Source of the DNA: Sulfitobacter sp.
GTDB taxonomy: Bacteria > Pseudomonadota > Alphaproteobacteria > Rhodobacterales > Rhodobacteraceae
Assembly: GCA_024636395.1 (NCBI GenBank)
Contig: JAGXHD010000091.1
Coordinates: 1-7,247 of the forward strand
DNA: 7,247 nt
Direction: 5' to 3'
This document shows, in pieces, positions 6,341 to 7,247 of this stretch (within the stretch, counting starts at the first letter, position 1; each line of letters opens with the position of its first letter). The notes below the pieces were generated by a model. It made no database searches, was not told where the DNA came from, and was given only the letters and a program-made list of their open reading frames with translations. The translations under genes and the position numbers were made by a program.

Positions 6341-6472
6341 GGGACTCCCCTCTCGCTGTACCGCCTGTTGTGGGCAAGCGGGTGCTGGGCGTCAAGGCGC
6401 TGCGGATCCCGCTTGATGTCATGCGGGTGGCGGGGCAGTCTGGCGCGTGAAAAAATACCGGAGCCTGTCATC
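6341..6472. promoter_or_regulatory. Divergent intergenic region between cobB and the carbon-nitrogen hydrolase gene
   Basis: The 132 bases separate two gene starts. The visible elements are the cobB ribosome site (minus strand, adjacent to 6340) and CGGAG at 6459-6463 before the GTG at 6473. I see no clear -35/-10 pair or operator repeat. A 26-codon frame (GTG at 6370 to TGA at 6450) reads as an ordinary protein-like sequence but has no ribosome site. Confidence 0.35.
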
Positions 6473-7247
6473 GTGAAAATTGCAACTGCCGCCTACGTCC
6501 TCGATGTCCTGACCTCTTGGGGTCAATATGAGGACAAATTGGCAGCATGGGTTGCGGAGGCCGCGAGAAACGGGGCGGATTTGCTAGTGTTCCCCGAATA
6601 TGGTGCGATGGAGCTTGCCACGCTAGATGGCATGGACGTGGCGGGCGATCTGGAGCGCTCGCTCTTTTCCGTTTCCGACAAGATCGCGGCTGCGGATGCG
6701 CTGCACCAGCGCCTGGCAGCCGAATATGGCGTGCACATCGTCGCGGCCTCTGCTCCCGCAGCGACGGCGACGCGGCCCGTCAACCGGGCGCGCCTGATCA
6801 CGCCAGATGGACATATCGGTGTGCAGGACAAGCAAATCATGACCCGGTTCGAGCGCGAGGAATGGGGTGTGATCGGAGGTGGCCCCTTGCAGGTGTTCGA
6901 TACGGTGTTGGGTCGCATTGGCATTCTGATCTGCTATGATGCCGAGTTTCCCCTTCTGGGGCGCGCACTCGAAAGCTGCGATGTGATCGCCGTGCCAAGC
7001 GTCACGGAGGCACTTGCTGGCTATTGGCGGGTGCGTACGGGTGCAATGGCGCGTGCGCTGGAGAATCAATGCGTTACCGCCATGTCTTCGGTCGTGGGGG
7101 AGGTGGATTGGTCCTACGCACTGGGCACATGCGTAGGCACGGGTGGGATCTTCTGCCCGCCCGATACCGGCTTTCCGCCCACGGGGGTGCTCAGCGCGGG
7201 CGAGATTTGCGTGCCAGGCTGGACCTATGCACAAGTTGATCTTGATG
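6473..7247 (+). CDS. Carbon-nitrogen hydrolase (nitrilase superfamily), 3' end outside window
   Basis: A cytoplasmic amidase-type enzyme of the nitrilase superfamily, which hydrolyses amide or other C-N bonds by a Glu-Lys-Cys triad. The substrate is not identifiable from sequence. All three catalytic residues are present: Glu42 in FPEYGAMEL, Lys120 in QDKQIMTRFE, and Cys154 in LICYDAEFP. The frame stays open for 258 codons to the right edge, so perhaps the last few dozen residues of the usual 270-300 are missing. The start is most likely the GTG at 6473, reading VKIATAAYVLD, where family members typically begin; CGGAG sits 9 bases upstream. An in-frame ATG at 6416 would add 19 residues that look unlike the family and lacks a ribosome site. 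It is divergent from cobB. The phrase ATAAY..D near the start and MTRFE after Lys120 suggest the plain nitrilase-like amidase branch rather than an NAD synthetase or lipoprotein N-acyltransferase. Confidence 0.88.
   Translation, partial: MKIATAAYVLDVLTSWGQYEDKLAAWVAEAARNGADLLVFPEYGAMELATLDGMDVAGDLERSLFSVSDKIAAADALHQRLAAEYGVHIVAASAPAATATRPVNRARLITPDGHIGVQDKQIMTRFEREEWGVIGGGPLQVFDTVLGRIGILICYDAEFPLLGRALESCDVIAVPSVTEALAGYWRVRTGAMARALENQCVTAMSSVVGEVDWSYALGTCVGTGGIFCPPDTGFPPTGVLSAGEICVPGWTYAQVDLD

Noticed and set aside
6547..6939. 130-codon plus-strand frame within the hydrolase gene
   Set aside because: It is the wrong frame; the frame starting at 6473 carries the complete Glu-Lys-Cys triad.
1..7247. 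Mobile element, CRISPR array, tRNA or novel defence system
   Set aside because: No transposase or integrase signatures, regularly spaced repeats, cloverleaf structures or unrecognised gene clusters were seen; every substantial gene belongs to a known housekeeping family.

Overview
The window is ordinary chromosomal DNA from a GC-rich alphaproteobacterium, most likely of the Rhodobacteraceae/Roseobacter group. I infer this from the protein types: a 99-residue alphaproteobacterial-style L28, a stand-alone MeaB GTPase, HrpB, and a membrane-anchored PCuAC copper chaperone. No 16S rRNA or other decisive marker is present. Coding density is high. The longest gene-free stretch is about 140 bases, and I see no tRNA, rRNA, CRISPR array, insertion sequence, integrase or attachment site.

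Layout from left to right. Positions 1-449 (+) hold the C-terminal half of ornithine carbamoyltransferase (argF). It converges on a NUDIX hydrolase (507-965, -), and a 10-bp compound hairpin lies in the short gap between them. Upstream of the NUDIX gene is an A/T-rich control region with a recognisable promoter and a run of TTTGCAAA-like octamers. Beyond it is the DEAH-type helicase hrpB (1067-3490, -). hrpB is divergent from meaB (3584-4564, +), the GTPase chaperone of methylmalonyl-CoA mutase. Next come rpmB (ribosomal protein L28, 4707-5006, +) with a very strong intrinsic terminator, and a PCuAC copper chaperone (5132-5608, +). That gene converges on cobB (5642-6340, -), a sirtuin deacylase carrying the class III Tyr/Arg pair. 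cobB is divergent from a carbon-nitrogen hydrolase (6473 to the window end, +), which is cut by the edge.

The genes are mostly single transcription units serving unrelated housekeeping roles: arginine synthesis, nucleotide clean-up, RNA/DNA unwinding, B12-dependent propionate metabolism, translation, copper delivery to cytochrome oxidase, and protein deacylation. There is a loose acyl-CoA theme. MeaB supports methylmalonyl-CoA to succinyl-CoA conversion, a class III CobB could remove succinyl groups from proteins, and the TTTGCAAA octamers resemble the core site of short-chain acyl-CoA regulators. This link is inference only. I did not find evidence of an undescribed multi-gene system. The best item for a second look is the phased octamer array at 1016-1051.
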